DNA from: Lysobacteraceae bacterium NML07-0707
Lineage (GTDB): Bacteria; Pseudomonadota; Gammaproteobacteria; Xanthomonadales; Xanthomonadaceae
Reading direction: 5' to 3'
DNA length: 64,000 nucleotides
Assembly: GCA_002798295.1 (NCBI GenBank)
Contig: NWQT01000011.1
Span: 1 to 64,000 of the forward strand
The translations under genes were made by a program, and so were the position numbers. Numbering within the stretch: the first letter of the stretch is position 1; every line of letters begins with the position of its first letter. The notes beneath the pieces are model-generated. The model did not search any database, was not told the origin of the DNA, and saw only the letters and a list, made by a program, of their open reading frames with translations. Positions 48,427 to 57,572 of the stretch are shown piece by piece.

Positions 48427-50805
48427 TTACCACTGGAAGCCCACCTTGGCATACACATAGGCACCGTTGAAGCCGAAAGGTGAAAGGTTGCTGTAGGGGA
48501 ACTGGCCGTTGGTGGAGTTGCCGAAAATGCTTTCATCCGGGTACTCGTTCAGCACATTGTCTGCGCCCAGGGTGAACTTCCAACCCCCGTGCTTGTAGCT
48601 GACGGCGACATCGGCCAGCCATTTGGCGGCATAGGTTTGGTCAAGCGCGGGGTTGTTCGGCGTGGTGCTGACGCTGCCATAGCGGGTAGCGGCCAGTGAC
48701 AGCTCCCACAGGTCATGATTCCACTGCCCGGCAAGCAGCAGTTTGTTGCGCGGGAAGCCTTTTTCAATACGGCCGCGCTCTACCCGGTCAATACGCTCAA
48801 GGTTCAGGCCATTGCTTTCCAGTTGCTGCGGGTTGGCTGCCACGCGCAGGATTTCGGTCTTGCTGTGGTTATAGCCCAGGGTGAAGTCCAGGCTGCTTTG
48901 GGCAAGCTGCCAGCGGTAGCTGCCCACCACGTCCACGCCGCGGCTGCGGGTGTCGATGGCATTGGTGAAATAGCGGCCGCCATTGACGCCATAAATGCCC
49001 TGTGATTCCAGCAGGGCGCGCACGCCCGGGCCGGTCAGGTTGGAGGAGAGCACGATACGGTCATCGACATCGATTTGATAGGCGTCGATGGTGAGGTACA
49101 GGCCGTTGGCCGGTTGCAGTACCAGCCCGAGGCTGGCGGATTTGGAGGTTTCCGGCTTCAGCGGTTCGGAGCCGAAGGCCTGCGCGACCTTGCTTGAGGC
49201 CGGGAAGGTGCGGACTTCAAACGGCGTGGCGATACCCGGCAGATAAATGGTGCTGATGGTCTGGAAGTATTGCTGCGGCAGCGACGGGGCGCGGAAGCCG
49301 GTGGCAAGCGTGCCACGCAGGGCAATGGCCGGGCCAAATTCGTAGCGTGCCGAGAGCTTGCCGGAAGTGTGGTTGCCGAAGTCGCTGAAGTTCTCGTAAC
49401 GCACCGCGCCGCCCAGATTGAACTTTTCGGTCAAATCCGCTTCCACGTCCAGATAGGCGGCATGGCTGCGGCGGTCGTAATGGCCTGAAACCTGCGGCGA
49501 GAAGCCGGCAAAGCCCTGTGCACCGCCGGGTTTGCCAAGATCAGGTTGCGCATAGGAGCCGTATTCGCCCGGTGACTGGTTCCATTTGTCGTAGCGATAT
49601 TCCAGGCCGAAGGCGATATTCAGCGGTGAGGCCAACCCCATTTCAAAGCCCTTGCGGAAGTCCAGATTGGCGACATTCTGGGTGGTTTCCAGCATGCCGT
49701 CGTAAAACTCGCGCGGCGAGGCGGCGCCGAGGCTGGCGTTCAGGGTGTTGCGGGTATGGAACAGCAGCTGGTTATGGCCGTAGTTATAGCTGAAGTCCCA
49801 GTCCCAATCATTGCCGAATACGCCACGCATACCGATGACCGCGGAGCGGTCTTTGGAGATGTTGTTGATGCTGGGCAGATAGCCATCGGGATAAATCGAG
49901 CGGATGTTCTGCCGCAGGTTGCCCGGCGCGCGGAAGAAGGCGTAGGAAGTGATATCGCGGTGGCTGGCCGTGCCCCAGCCATACACGCTGAGATTGTCGG
50001 TGATGTCAAAAGCGCTGTTTACCGATACCGCGCCAAAATCGGCGCCGGGGTCGCCAATCACGAAGGCCTTTTGGCCGACCGCAGGCTGGTTGGGGCTGGG
50101 TGCGCCGGCATAGGGGCGGGCGCGATCGGTACGCTCCTGGGTGCCGATTTGCGCCGAGATATGGGCAAAGCCGCGATTCTCGCCCAGGGAAAGCCCGGTA
50201 TTGCCGGCCAGCTGGAATTGCTCGCCATCGCCTGCATCCATCTTGCCATGGCTGAAGCTGACGCTGCCGCCGCGTGCTGCGCTTTTCAGCACCACATTGA
50301 CCACGCCGGCAATGGCATCGGAGCCGTACTGTGCCGATGCGCCATCACGCAGCACTTCCACGCGGTCGATGGCGGAAATCGGGATGGTATTGAGATCCAC
50401 CGGCGCCGAGCCGCGGCCCATGGTGCCGTTGAGATTGAGCAGCGATGAGGTATGGCGGCGCTTGCCATTGACCAATACCAGCACCTGGTCGGGGGAAAGG
50501 CCGCGCAACTGTGCCGGGCGCACTGCACTGGTGCCGTCGGTCAGCGCCGGGCGCGGAAAATTCAGCGAGGGCAGGGCGCGCGCCAGTGCCGTGGCAAGCT
50601 CGCTGGTGCCGGTGGCTTGCAGCGCTTCGGTAGTGATGATGTCAATCGGTGCCGAAGACTCGGCCACGGTGCGGTCGGCTGCGCGGGTGCCGGTGATGAT
50701 GATTTGGTCGAGCACCGTTTTTTCCGGCACAGTGTTTTCCTGTGCCTGTGCAGCCGTGGCGGAAAGTGCCAGCACGATGGACGAAACAAACAAATGGCGC
50801 TTCAT
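48427..50805 (-). CDS. TonB-dependent receptor (iron-complex type)
   Basis: A 792-aa outer-membrane receptor. A signal peptide (MKRHLFVSSIVLALSATAAQA) is followed by a TonB-box-like DQIIITGTRAADRTVAES. The plug is complete (SAPIDIITTEAL, LSPDQVLVLVNGKRRHTSSLLN, RVEVLRDGASAQYGSDAIAGVVNVVLK), then a 22-strand barrel with LRGTLATGFRAPSLPQQYF and a terminal VGFQW. The plug resembles receptors for iron chelates or nutrients in Xanthomonadales. The ligand cannot be told from sequence, and no siderophore or Fur gene is adjacent. Confidence 0.88.
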   Translation of the reverse strand: MKRHLFVSSIVLALSATAAQAQENTVPEKTVLDQIIITGTRAADRTVAESSAPIDIITTEALQATGTSELATALARALPSLNFPRPALTDGTSAVRPAQLRGLSPDQVLVLVNGKRRHTSSLLNLNGTMGRGSAPVDLNTIPISAIDRVEVLRDGASAQYGSDAIAGVVNVVLKSAARGGSVSFSHGKMDAGDGEQFQLAGNTGLSLGENRGFAHISAQIGTQERTDRARPYAGAPSPNQPAVGQKAFVIGDPGADFGAVSVNSAFDITDNLSVYGWGTASHRDITSYAFFRAPGNLRQNIRSIYPDGYLPSINNISKDRSAVIGMRGVFGNDWDWDFSYNYGHNQLLFHTRNTLNASLGAASPREFYDGMLETTQNVANLDFRKGFEMGLASPLNIAFGLEYRYDKWNQSPGEYGSYAQPDLGKPGGAQGFAGFSPQVSGHYDRRSHAAYLDVEADLTEKFNLGGAVRYENFSDFGNHTSGKLSARYEFGPAIALRGTLATGFRAPSLPQQYFQTISTIYLPGIATPFEVRTFPASSKVAQAFGSEPLKPETSKSASLGLVLQPANGLYLTIDAYQIDVDDRIVLSSNLTGPGVRALLESQGIYGVNGGRYFTNAIDTRSRGVDVVGSYRWQLAQSSLDFTLGYNHSKTEILRVAANPQQLESNGLNLERIDRVERGRIEKGFPRNKLLLAGQWNHDLWELSLAATRYGSVSTTPNNPALDQTYAAKWLADVAVSYKHGGWKFTLGADNVLNEYPDESIFGNSTNGQFPYSNLSPFGFNGAYVYAKVGFQW

Positions 50806-50899
50806 GGGAATTCCTGTTGCCGTTAGGGGTAATTGTTAGCAGGACATTAAACCTGCCCCTGTTGCACTGCAATCAATTTTCCTGAATGCAGCTTCAACG

Positions 50900-51826
50900 C
50901 TATGCCTGCTGGCAGATGCGGTAATCAATGCCGCTGAAGTCGGCAAACTGTTGCAGGTTGCGGACATCGCCCAGGCCATAGATGCCTGTAATTTCGCCGC
51001 GTACCAAGGCCAAAAGTCTCTGGTCGCTGCGCGCAGCCAGGCTTTGCCAGCAGATTTCACGGGCGGCTTCCTGCGCCGGGCTCCAGTGCTGCGAGGCATA
51101 GTCCTGCCCGGCCTGTTTGTAGAGGTGCAGCAGCGGAATCCAGTCCTGACGCGGATGCACGATATCCCAGCCGCGCGTCCAGGCACGCAAGGCCAAGTTC
51201 TGCTCTTCGCCATGGAAGTACAGCAGGCGGTCGTATGGTATTTCCTGGATGAAGCGACTGCGCGCAAAAATGAACCCGGCGGCCAGATGAAAGCCCAGTG
51301 CCAGATCGGTACCGGCTTTCCAGTCGGCGCGAAAGCGCAAGGTGGCGCAGTCCGGGCGCAGCGCCTCGCCGTCTTCCGGGACGATGATGGACACCTCGGA
51401 GGCGGCCGCGCGGCGCACCATCGGGTCGCCATCGGCATCAAACTCGAATGGCGGCGGGTAGGCGGAAATCAGCGGTTTGGGCAGCTGCCGCTCCAGTTGC
51501 CGGTGCAGGTCGAGCAGCGCCGTATCCCAGCCGGGAAAGAAAAACGTATGCGAATCGACTTGCAGGAAATATTCCTCGCCCTGATGCAGTTGCATGGCCA
51601 GATGCCGCGCCCAGCACACTCCCTCGGACAGCGCCGGGTCTATCTTCCGGTGGCGTACCTGCCACTGCCAGGACTTGCCGGCCATCCATGCGGCATGGTC
51701 ATCGTGTGACTGGTCAATCAGCCCTACAAAAATGCGTTCGGGCAGGGCAGCCTTGCTGAAAATCTGTTCCAGCGTAAAGGCCAGATGCGGCTCGCAATAG
51801 GCGGCCAGGCTGATGAAAATGCGCAT
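50900..51826 (-). CDS. Glycosyltransferase, GlcNAc-transferase type (GT-A fold)
   Basis: A 308-aa protein. MRIFISLAAYCEPHLAFTLEQIFSKAALPERIFVGLIDQ and EGVCWARHLAMQLHQGEEYFLQVDSHTFFFPGWDTALL match the PF11397 'GlcNAc' glycosyltransferase group. The VDSH element would be the metal/sugar-nucleotide site (DxH instead of DxD). FHGEEQNLALRAWTRGWDIVHP is the conserved acceptor segment. The substrate is unknown. ATG 51826 is 42 bp from the divergent ABC-F gene start, so the two share a promoter region. The frame is open for many codons further upstream on the minus strand, but those are antisense to the ABC-F gene. Confidence 0.82.
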   Translation of the reverse strand: MRIFISLAAYCEPHLAFTLEQIFSKAALPERIFVGLIDQSHDDHAAWMAGKSWQWQVRHRKIDPALSEGVCWARHLAMQLHQGEEYFLQVDSHTFFFPGWDTALLDLHRQLERQLPKPLISAYPPPFEFDADGDPMVRRAAASEVSIIVPEDGEALRPDCATLRFRADWKAGTDLALGFHLAAGFIFARSRFIQEIPYDRLLYFHGEEQNLALRAWTRGWDIVHPRQDWIPLLHLYKQAGQDYASQHWSPAQEAAREICWQSLAARSDQRLLALVRGEITGIYGLGDVRNLQQFADFSGIDYRICQQA

Positions 51827-51868
51827 GCGGGAAAATTTCTGGAGGCGGTAGCAGCTTACAATCTGCCG

Positions 51869-53737
51869 ATGATTTCTTTCCGTAATTTTGCCCTGCGCCG
51901 GGGCGAGCGTCTTTTGCTTGCCGATGTCGATCTTGCCCTGCATGCCGGTTATCGCGTCGGCGTGGTGGGGCGCAATGGCGCCGGTAAATCTTCGCTGTTT
52001 GCGGCTTTGCTGGGTGAGGTCGAGCCGGACAAGGGCGATCTGGATCTGCCCGGCAAGGCGCGCATTGCCAGTGTGGCGCAGGAAACCCCGCATCTGCCCG
52101 ACCCGGCGCTGGACTATGTGATGTCCGGCGATACCCAGCTGCACGCGGCGGTACGCGCCGAGCGTGAGGCGATGGCGCGCGAGGACTGGGAGGCTGTGGC
52201 CGAGGCGCATCAGCGCCTTGCCGAACTCAATGGTTACGACGGTGATGCCCGTGCCGGGCGGCTGCTGCACGGTTTGGGCTTTGCCGCCGACACCCACGAC
52301 AAGGCGGTGGCGGACTTTTCCGGCGGCTGGCGGGTGCGGCTGAATGTCGCCCGGGCGCTGATGATGCCAAGCGACTTGCTGTTGCTGGACGAGCCCACCA
52401 ACCACCTGGATCTGGATGCCGTGGTCTGGCTGGAAGACTGGCTGCGCCGCTATGACGGTACTTTGCTGGTCATCAGCCATGACCGCGAGTTTCTGGACAA
52501 CGTCACCACTCACATCCTGCATCTGCACGATGGCCGTGCCAAGCTGTATGCGGGCAATTACACCGCCTTCGAGCGGCAACGCGCCGAGCATCTGCGCCAG
52601 CAGCAAATCGCCTTTGAAAAAGAGCAGGCCGAGCGCGCGCATTTGCAGAAATTCATCGACCGCTTCAAGGCCAAGGCCAGCAAGGCGCGGCAGGCGCAGA
52701 GCCGCATGAAACGCCTGGAAAAGCTCACCGGCACCGAGGCGGTGCGTGCCGAGCGCGCCCTGCATATCGACTTCCCGGAGCCTGCGCGGATGCCCAATTC
52801 GCTGCTGACGCTGCGCCATGTGGATGCCGGCTATGGCGCAGATGCCAAGATTCTGGGTGATGTTGGCTTTGCATTGGAGGCCGGTGACCGGATTGGCTTG
52901 CTGGGACCCAACGGTGCGGGCAAGTCCACCCTGGTGAAAACCCTGGTTGGCGAGCTGGCGGTGATGGCGGGCGAGCGCATCGCCCACCCGGATTTGGTGA
53001 TTGGCTACTTCGCACAGCACACCGTGGAATCGCTGGTGGAAGGCACTTCGCCCATCGACCACCTGAAAGCGATATCGCCGGATACGCCGACGCAGGAGTT
53101 CCGCAACTTCCTGGGGCGCTGGCAGTTCCCCGGCGACCGTGCGTTTGAAGTTATCGACAATTTCTCCGGTGGCGAAAAAGCCCGCCTGGCGCTGGCGCTG
53201 ATTGCCTGGCGCAAGCCGAATGTGTTGCTGCTGGACGAGCCGACCAACCATCTGGACCTGGAGATGCGCGAGGCGCTGGCCGAGGCGCTGAGTGATTTTG
53301 ACGGCGCCATCGTCATGGTCAGCCATGACCGGCATTTGATTGGTCTGGTTTGTGACGAATTCTGGCGGGTACACGATGGCCAGGTACAGGCTTTCAACGG
53401 TGACCTTGACGATTACGCCGCCTGGCTACGCGCCCGGCCGGCGGAAACCGGCAAGGCTGAAGCGGCCGCCAAGGCGCCAGCGGAAAAGCCCGTCGAGGCT
53501 CTCAAGCCAGCGCCCAAAGCCGCAGCCAAGCCTGCCAGGGTCAATCCGCACAAGCTGAAAGAAGTCGAAGCAGAGGTAGAGCGCTTGAGTGTCCAGCTTG
53601 CTGAATGCGAAGCGGCCCTTGCCGATCCGGCGGTGTATTCGGATGCCGGAAAAGTCGCCGCGCTCGGGCGCGAGCAAATGCAGCTGCGTGAAGCGCTGGA
53701 AGCGGCGGAAGAAGTTCTGCTTGCGCTGTATGGCTGA
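51869..53737 (+). CDS. ABC-F ATPase (YheS-type translation factor)
   Basis: A 622-aa protein with two ATPase domains and no membrane segments. Walker A motifs are GRNGAGKSS and GPNGAGKST. Signature motifs are DFSGGWRVRL and NFSGGEKARL, and each domain has DEPTNHLDL. The P-site tRNA-interaction linker is basic and helical (LQKFIDRFKAKASKARQAQSRMKRLEKL). An Ala/Pro/Lys linker and a C-terminal coiled coil (LKEVEAEVERLSVQLAECEAAL) are typical of the YheS/Uup branch. Such proteins act on stalled ribosomes. ATG 51869 (MISFRNFALRRGERLLL) is the family start. Confidence 0.93.
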   Translation: MISFRNFALRRGERLLLADVDLALHAGYRVGVVGRNGAGKSSLFAALLGEVEPDKGDLDLPGKARIASVAQETPHLPDPALDYVMSGDTQLHAAVRAEREAMAREDWEAVAEAHQRLAELNGYDGDARAGRLLHGLGFAADTHDKAVADFSGGWRVRLNVARALMMPSDLLLLDEPTNHLDLDAVVWLEDWLRRYDGTLLVISHDREFLDNVTTHILHLHDGRAKLYAGNYTAFERQRAEHLRQQQIAFEKEQAERAHLQKFIDRFKAKASKARQAQSRMKRLEKLTGTEAVRAERALHIDFPEPARMPNSLLTLRHVDAGYGADAKILGDVGFALEAGDRIGLLGPNGAGKSTLVKTLVGELAVMAGERIAHPDLVIGYFAQHTVESLVEGTSPIDHLKAISPDTPTQEFRNFLGRWQFPGDRAFEVIDNFSGGEKARLALALIAWRKPNVLLLDEPTNHLDLEMREALAEALSDFDGAIVMVSHDRHLIGLVCDEFWRVHDGQVQAFNGDLDDYAAWLRARPAETGKAEAAAKAPAEKPVEALKPAPKAAAKPARVNPHKLKEVEAEVERLSVQLAECEAALADPAVYSDAGKVAALGREQMQLREALEAAEEVLLALYG

Positions 53738-53853
53738 TGGGCATGCCTGCAAATTAATTTATCTCTTCATGCGAATGTAGCGATATTTGATGTTAGAGTG
53801 GCCGCCCGCCCGGTCATTGCGGCCAGGCGCGCTTCCCCACTGGAGACATCCGC

Positions 53854-55140
53854 ATGACACAACAGCGCTTTGAAACACTGGCACTGCACGCCGGCTATAC
53901 GCCGGAGCCGACTACCCATGCGGTGGCCGTGCCGATTTACCAAACCGTGGCCTATGCCTTCGATAGTGCCCAACATGCCGCCGACCTGTTTGACCTCAAG
54001 GTGCCCGGCAATATCTACAGCCGCATCATGAACCCGACCTGCGCAGTGCTGGAGCAGCGTGTGGCCGCACTGGAAGGCGGCCTGGCCGGACTGGCACTGG
54101 CTTCCGGGCAGGCAGCGATTACCTATGCCATCCAGACCATTGCCGGTCAGGGCGACAATATCGTCAGCGCCCAATCGCTGTATGGCGGCACCTGGAACCT
54201 GTTCGCGCACACCCTGCCACAGTTCGGCATCGAGGCGCGCTTTGCCGATGAGCGCAACCTGGCCGCGCTGGAAGCGCTGATCGATGCCCGCACCAAGGCG
54301 CTGTATGTGGAAAGCATCGGCAACCCTTCCGGACGGGTGGCGGATATTCCGGCACTGGCCGAGCTGGCGCATCGCCATGGCATTCCGCTGATTGTCGATA
54401 ACACCGTGGCCTCGCCCTGGCTGCTGCGGCCGATTGAGCACGGCGCCGATATCGTGGTGCACTCACTGACCAAATACATCGGCGGCCATGGCACCTCCAT
54501 TGGCGGCATGATTGTCGATAGCGGCCGCTTCCCCTGGGCCGAACATGCCGAGCGTTTCCCGCAGCTGACCACGCCCGACCCCAGCTATCACGGCGTGGTC
54601 TATACCGAGGCGCTGGGCGAGGCCGCCTTCATTGGCCGCGCCCGTGTCGTGCCGCTGCGCAATACCGGCGCGGCATTGTCACCGTTCAATGCGTTCCAGA
54701 TTTTGCAGGGGCTGGAGACGCTTTCGCTGCGCATGGAGCGCATCGTGGACAACACCCTGGCGGTGGCGCGCTATCTGCAAGGCCATGAAAAAGTGGCCTG
54801 GGTCAGCTACGCAGGCTTGCCCGGTCATCCCGACCACGACACCGCACAGCGGCTGCTGGGCGGCAAGGCCTCGGGACTTCTGACCTTCGGGCTGGCAGGC
54901 GAAGATGGCCGCGCCGCAGGCGAGCGCTTTTTGGACGCACTGAAACTGTTTACCCGGCTGGTCAATATTGGTGACAACAAATCCCTGGCCACGCATCCGG
55001 CCAGCACCACTCACCGCCAGCTTGATGATGATGAGCTGGAGCGCGCCGGCGTGCGCCAGGAAACAGTACGCCTGTGCGTGGGCATCGAGCATATCCACGA
55101 CCTCCTGGCCGATTTGCATCAGGCGCTGGCTGCGGTTTGA
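53854..55140 (+). CDS. metY: O-acetylhomoserine sulfhydrylase (MetY-like)
   Basis: A 428-aa PLP enzyme of the Cys/Met metabolism family. ETLALHAGYTPEPTTHAVAVPIYQTVAYAFDSAQHAADLF and NIYSRIMNPTCAVLEQRVAALEGG are diagnostic of MetY. The PLP Lys lies in HSLTKYIGGHG. The insertion and length distinguish it from shorter MetB/MetC. It makes homocysteine from O-acetylhomoserine and sulfide. I looked for a SAM riboswitch in the 116-bp leader and saw none. GGAG lies 10 nt before the ATG. Confidence 0.93.
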   Translation: MTQQRFETLALHAGYTPEPTTHAVAVPIYQTVAYAFDSAQHAADLFDLKVPGNIYSRIMNPTCAVLEQRVAALEGGLAGLALASGQAAITYAIQTIAGQGDNIVSAQSLYGGTWNLFAHTLPQFGIEARFADERNLAALEALIDARTKALYVESIGNPSGRVADIPALAELAHRHGIPLIVDNTVASPWLLRPIEHGADIVVHSLTKYIGGHGTSIGGMIVDSGRFPWAEHAERFPQLTTPDPSYHGVVYTEALGEAAFIGRARVVPLRNTGAALSPFNAFQILQGLETLSLRMERIVDNTLAVARYLQGHEKVAWVSYAGLPGHPDHDTAQRLLGGKASGLLTFGLAGEDGRAAGERFLDALKLFTRLVNIGDNKSLATHPASTTHRQLDDDELERAGVRQETVRLCVGIEHIHDLLADLHQALAAV

Positions 55141-55152
55141 CGGCCTGATAAG

Positions 55153-55184
55153 CCCAGCTGCCGGCAAGCAGACCGGCAGCTGGG
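55153..55184 (+). terminator. Strong stem-loop after metY
   Basis: CCCAGCTGCCGG and CCGGCAGCTGGG form a perfect 12-bp stem (8-nt loop) beginning 13 nt after the metY stop. TCTATG follows instead of a U-run, so it may be a transcript 3' end stabiliser or weak terminator. Confidence 0.55.
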
Positions 55185-55244
55185 TCTATGCACAGTGATT
55201 TGCCGGCATTGCCTGTAAGCCGCTGACGGGTTAGGGTGCCGGGT

Positions 55245-55916
55245 ATGAATACCCTGCATATGCTCACTGTGACGTCGCTGCTGGCACTGGCTGGCTGCAC
55301 TTCTGCCAATAACGATGCCAGCCATCCGGCAGCCACGCCCGCTACTGCGCAAGGCAAGGCGCAGCCAACATTGGCCGATGCCGATGCATTGCAGCCTGCT
55401 GATGAGTTTCTGATGCGCATCGCCAAGCATTGTGGTCAAGCTTATGAGGGGCGGATCGTAGCCAATGAACCCAAGCCGAGCGAGCCGGATGCTTTTGAAG
55501 GCAAGCCTCTGGTGATGCATGTGCGTGGTTGCGATAACCCGCGCGAGCGTCTGGAAATTCCTTTCCATGTGGGCGATGACCATTCCCGTACTTGGATTTT
55601 GAGCCGTTTGCCCAATGGGTTGCGGCTCAAGCATGATCACCGCCATGAAGATGGCAGTGCTGATGAGATGACCATGTATGGCGGCGATAGCCGTGAAGCG
55701 GGCAGCACCGAACGCCAAGCCTTCCCGGTGGATGACGAGTCGATCGCCATGTTCAAGAAAGGCGGGCTGAATGCCTCGGTAGAAAATACCTGGGCAATGG
55801 AAATCCATCCACATGCCTTTGTATATGAACTGTCCCGTCCCAATGGCCGGATGTTCAAGGTGGAGTTTGACCTGAGCCGCCCGGTGCAAACCCCGCCTAC
55901 TCCCTGGGGCTGGTAA
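55245..55916 (+). CDS. Putative lipoprotein of unknown function
   Basis: A 223-aa protein with a lipoprotein signal peptide (MNTLHMLTVTSLLALAGC, lipobox LAGC). The mature part is globular, with DEFLMRIAKHCGQAYEGRI, VMHVRGCDNPRERLEIPFHVGDDHSRTWILSRLPNGLRLKHDHRHEDGS and a C-terminal EVFD-like strand before PPTPWGW. His residues cluster in KHDHRHEDG. I do not recognise a characterised family. ATG 55245 is favoured over 55236 by the signal peptide. No close partner gene is present: metY lies upstream beyond a stem-loop. Confidence 0.75.
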   Translation: MNTLHMLTVTSLLALAGCTSANNDASHPAATPATAQGKAQPTLADADALQPADEFLMRIAKHCGQAYEGRIVANEPKPSEPDAFEGKPLVMHVRGCDNPRERLEIPFHVGDDHSRTWILSRLPNGLRLKHDHRHEDGSADEMTMYGGDSREAGSTERQAFPVDDESIAMFKKGGLNASVENTWAMEIHPHAFVYELSRPNGRMFKVEFDLSRPVQTPPTPWGW

Positions 55917-56064
55917 GCGTCTACGCCCAGAAGTCTCCTGCCGAATGCTTCACAGTGACATTGTGATTAGCGATTGCGCAGTTGGGAGATGGCATTGGTG
56001 AGTAACTAGATACCAGCAATCGGTAAAGTGGCAAACTGGGAGACTCCTGATGAGGTCGGAGTTT

Positions 56065-56460
56065 TCAGGTTGGAAGCGTTGGCACTTGGGTGGGGTGACC
56101 ATTTTCATCCAGAGCCACCATGCTGAAATGGCCGCGGGTGGCCAGATGGGTATCGCCGCTTAGCAGGTTTTCGCAGTGCAGCTCCACTTCCACCTGCATC
56201 GAGGTGCGCCCGGTCTGTACCACGCGGGCGATGACTTCCACCAGTGAGCCAACCGGTACCGGGGCGCTGAAGTTGATTTCTTCCGAGCGCGCGGTGACTA
56301 CGGTGCGGCGGGAGTGACGGGTGGCGGCAATGAATGCGGCCTTGTCCATCCAGGCCAGTGCCTGGCCGCCAAACAGCGTGCCGAGGTGGTTGGCGTGGTG
56401 GGGGAAAACGATTTCGCTCATACGCACATCGGCGCAGTCGCGGGCAGCAGAAGGAGTCAA
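56065..56460 (-). CDS. Acyl-CoA thioesterase (hotdog fold, YciA-like)
   Basis: A 131-aa hotdog thioesterase. IVFPHHANHLGTLFGGQALAWMDKAAFIAATRHSRRTVVTARSEEINFSAPVPVGSLVEVIARVVQTGRTS is the family core, with the conserved Asn-His and Gly-Gly and the catalytic Asp (WMDKAA). Such enzymes hydrolyse cytosolic acyl-CoAs. It lies downstream of the nrdB terminator on the same strand, so it is probably a separate unit. Confidence 0.9.
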   Translation of the reverse strand: MTPSAARDCADVRMSEIVFPHHANHLGTLFGGQALAWMDKAAFIAATRHSRRTVVTARSEEINFSAPVPVGSLVEVIARVVQTGRTSMQVEVELHCENLLSGDTHLATRGHFSMVALDENGHPTQVPTLPT

Positions 56461-56492
56461 GGCGGGCCTCGCTGTGGGGGAGGGGAAAACGG

Positions 56493-56539
56493 GAAAAAGA
56501 TTGGCCTGCCGCGCACAGGGCGATTCGGCAGGCCAATCT
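56493..56539 (-). terminator. Terminator of the nrdAB operon
   Basis: AGATTGGCCTGCCG (56498-56511) pairs with CGGCAGGCCAATCT (56526-56539). On the minus strand it is followed by TTTTTCCC. It lies 14 nt beyond the nrdB stop. Confidence 0.9.
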
Positions 56540-56552
56540 CAATGGGACAGGC

Positions 56553-57572
56553 TCAGAATGCGTGGTCGAAGCTGACTTCGCCTTGCACGCCGACCTGATA
56601 GGCGGAGACGCGGCGCTCGAAGAAGTTGGTCAGCTCCTGCACATCCTGCAACTCCATGAACGGCAGCGGGTTGCGCACGTTGTAGACCTTGTCCATGCCG
56701 AGTTTGGCAAAGTGGTTGTCGGCGCAGTGTTGCAGGTACTGGCGCATGTCGCGCTCGGAAATGCCGGCCACGCCGCCGGAGAGCACGTCCTCGGCGAACT
56801 GCATTTCACATTCGATGGCCTCGGCCAGCATGTCGCGCACCTGTTGCTTCATTGTCTCGTCGAACAGCTCCGGCTCTTCCTCGCGGATGGTGCGCACGGC
56901 CTCGAAGGCGAATTCCATATGACAGCTTTCGTCGCGGAATACCCAGTTGGTGCCGGAGGCCAGGCCAGGCAGCAGGCCGCGGGAGCGGAAGTAATACACA
57001 TAGGCGAAGGCGGCAAAGAAGAACAGGCCTTCGATGCAGGCGGCAAAGCAGATCTGGTTGAGCAGGAACTGGCGGCGCTGCTCGCGGGTTTCGATGCGCT
57101 TGAGCTCCTGGATGCTGTCAATCCACTTGAAGCAGAAATCGGCCTTCTTCTTGATGGAGGGGATGTTTTCCACTGCGGCGAAGGCACGCGCGCGCTCGCC
57201 GGGGTCGGGCAGGTAGTTGTCCAGCAGGGTCAGGTAGAACTGCACATGCAGCGCTTCTTCGTACAGCTGGCGAGAGAGGTACATGCGCGCTTCGGGGGCG
57301 TTGAGATGCTGGTACAGGTTTAGCACCAGATTGTTGGCGACGATGGAGTCGCCGGTGGCGAAGAACGCTACCAGCCGGTGAATCAGATGCTGATCCGCCG
57401 GCGACATCTTGCTGTGCAGGTCGGAGATGTCGATCTGGAAGTTGATTTCCTCCACCGTCCAGGTGTTCTTGATCGCATTGCGATACATCTCGTAGAACTG
57501 CGGATAGCGCATCGGCCGCAGGGTCAGCTCGAAGCCGGGGTCGAGCAGCTGTTGGGGGCGGTTGTCGTTCAT
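56553..57572 (-). CDS. nrdB: Ribonucleotide reductase class Ia, small subunit R2
   Basis: A 339-aa di-iron subunit that holds the stable tyrosyl radical. Metal ligands and radical Tyr can be placed in EEALHVQFYLTLLDNY (ExxHxxxY), in CIEGLFFFAAFAYVYYF (Glu), and in FRDESCHMEFAFE (ExxH). The tail EVSFDHAF contacts the R1 subunit. The start ATG overlaps the nrdA stop (TAATG), so the two are translationally coupled. A strong terminator follows. Confidence 0.95.
   Translation of the reverse strand: MNDNRPQQLLDPGFELTLRPMRYPQFYEMYRNAIKNTWTVEEINFQIDISDLHSKMSPADQHLIHRLVAFFATGDSIVANNLVLNLYQHLNAPEARMYLSRQLYEEALHVQFYLTLLDNYLPDPGERARAFAAVENIPSIKKKADFCFKWIDSIQELKRIETREQRRQFLLNQICFAACIEGLFFFAAFAYVYYFRSRGLLPGLASGTNWVFRDESCHMEFAFEAVRTIREEEPELFDETMKQQVRDMLAEAIECEMQFAEDVLSGGVAGISERDMRQYLQHCADNHFAKLGMDKVYNVRNPLPFMELQDVQELTNFFERRVSAYQVGVQGEVSFDHAF

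Noticed and set aside
53738-53853. Possible SAM riboswitch in the metY leader
   Set aside because: Only a GGCCGC/GCGGCC pairing is visible; no conserved SAM-riboswitch core was found by eye.
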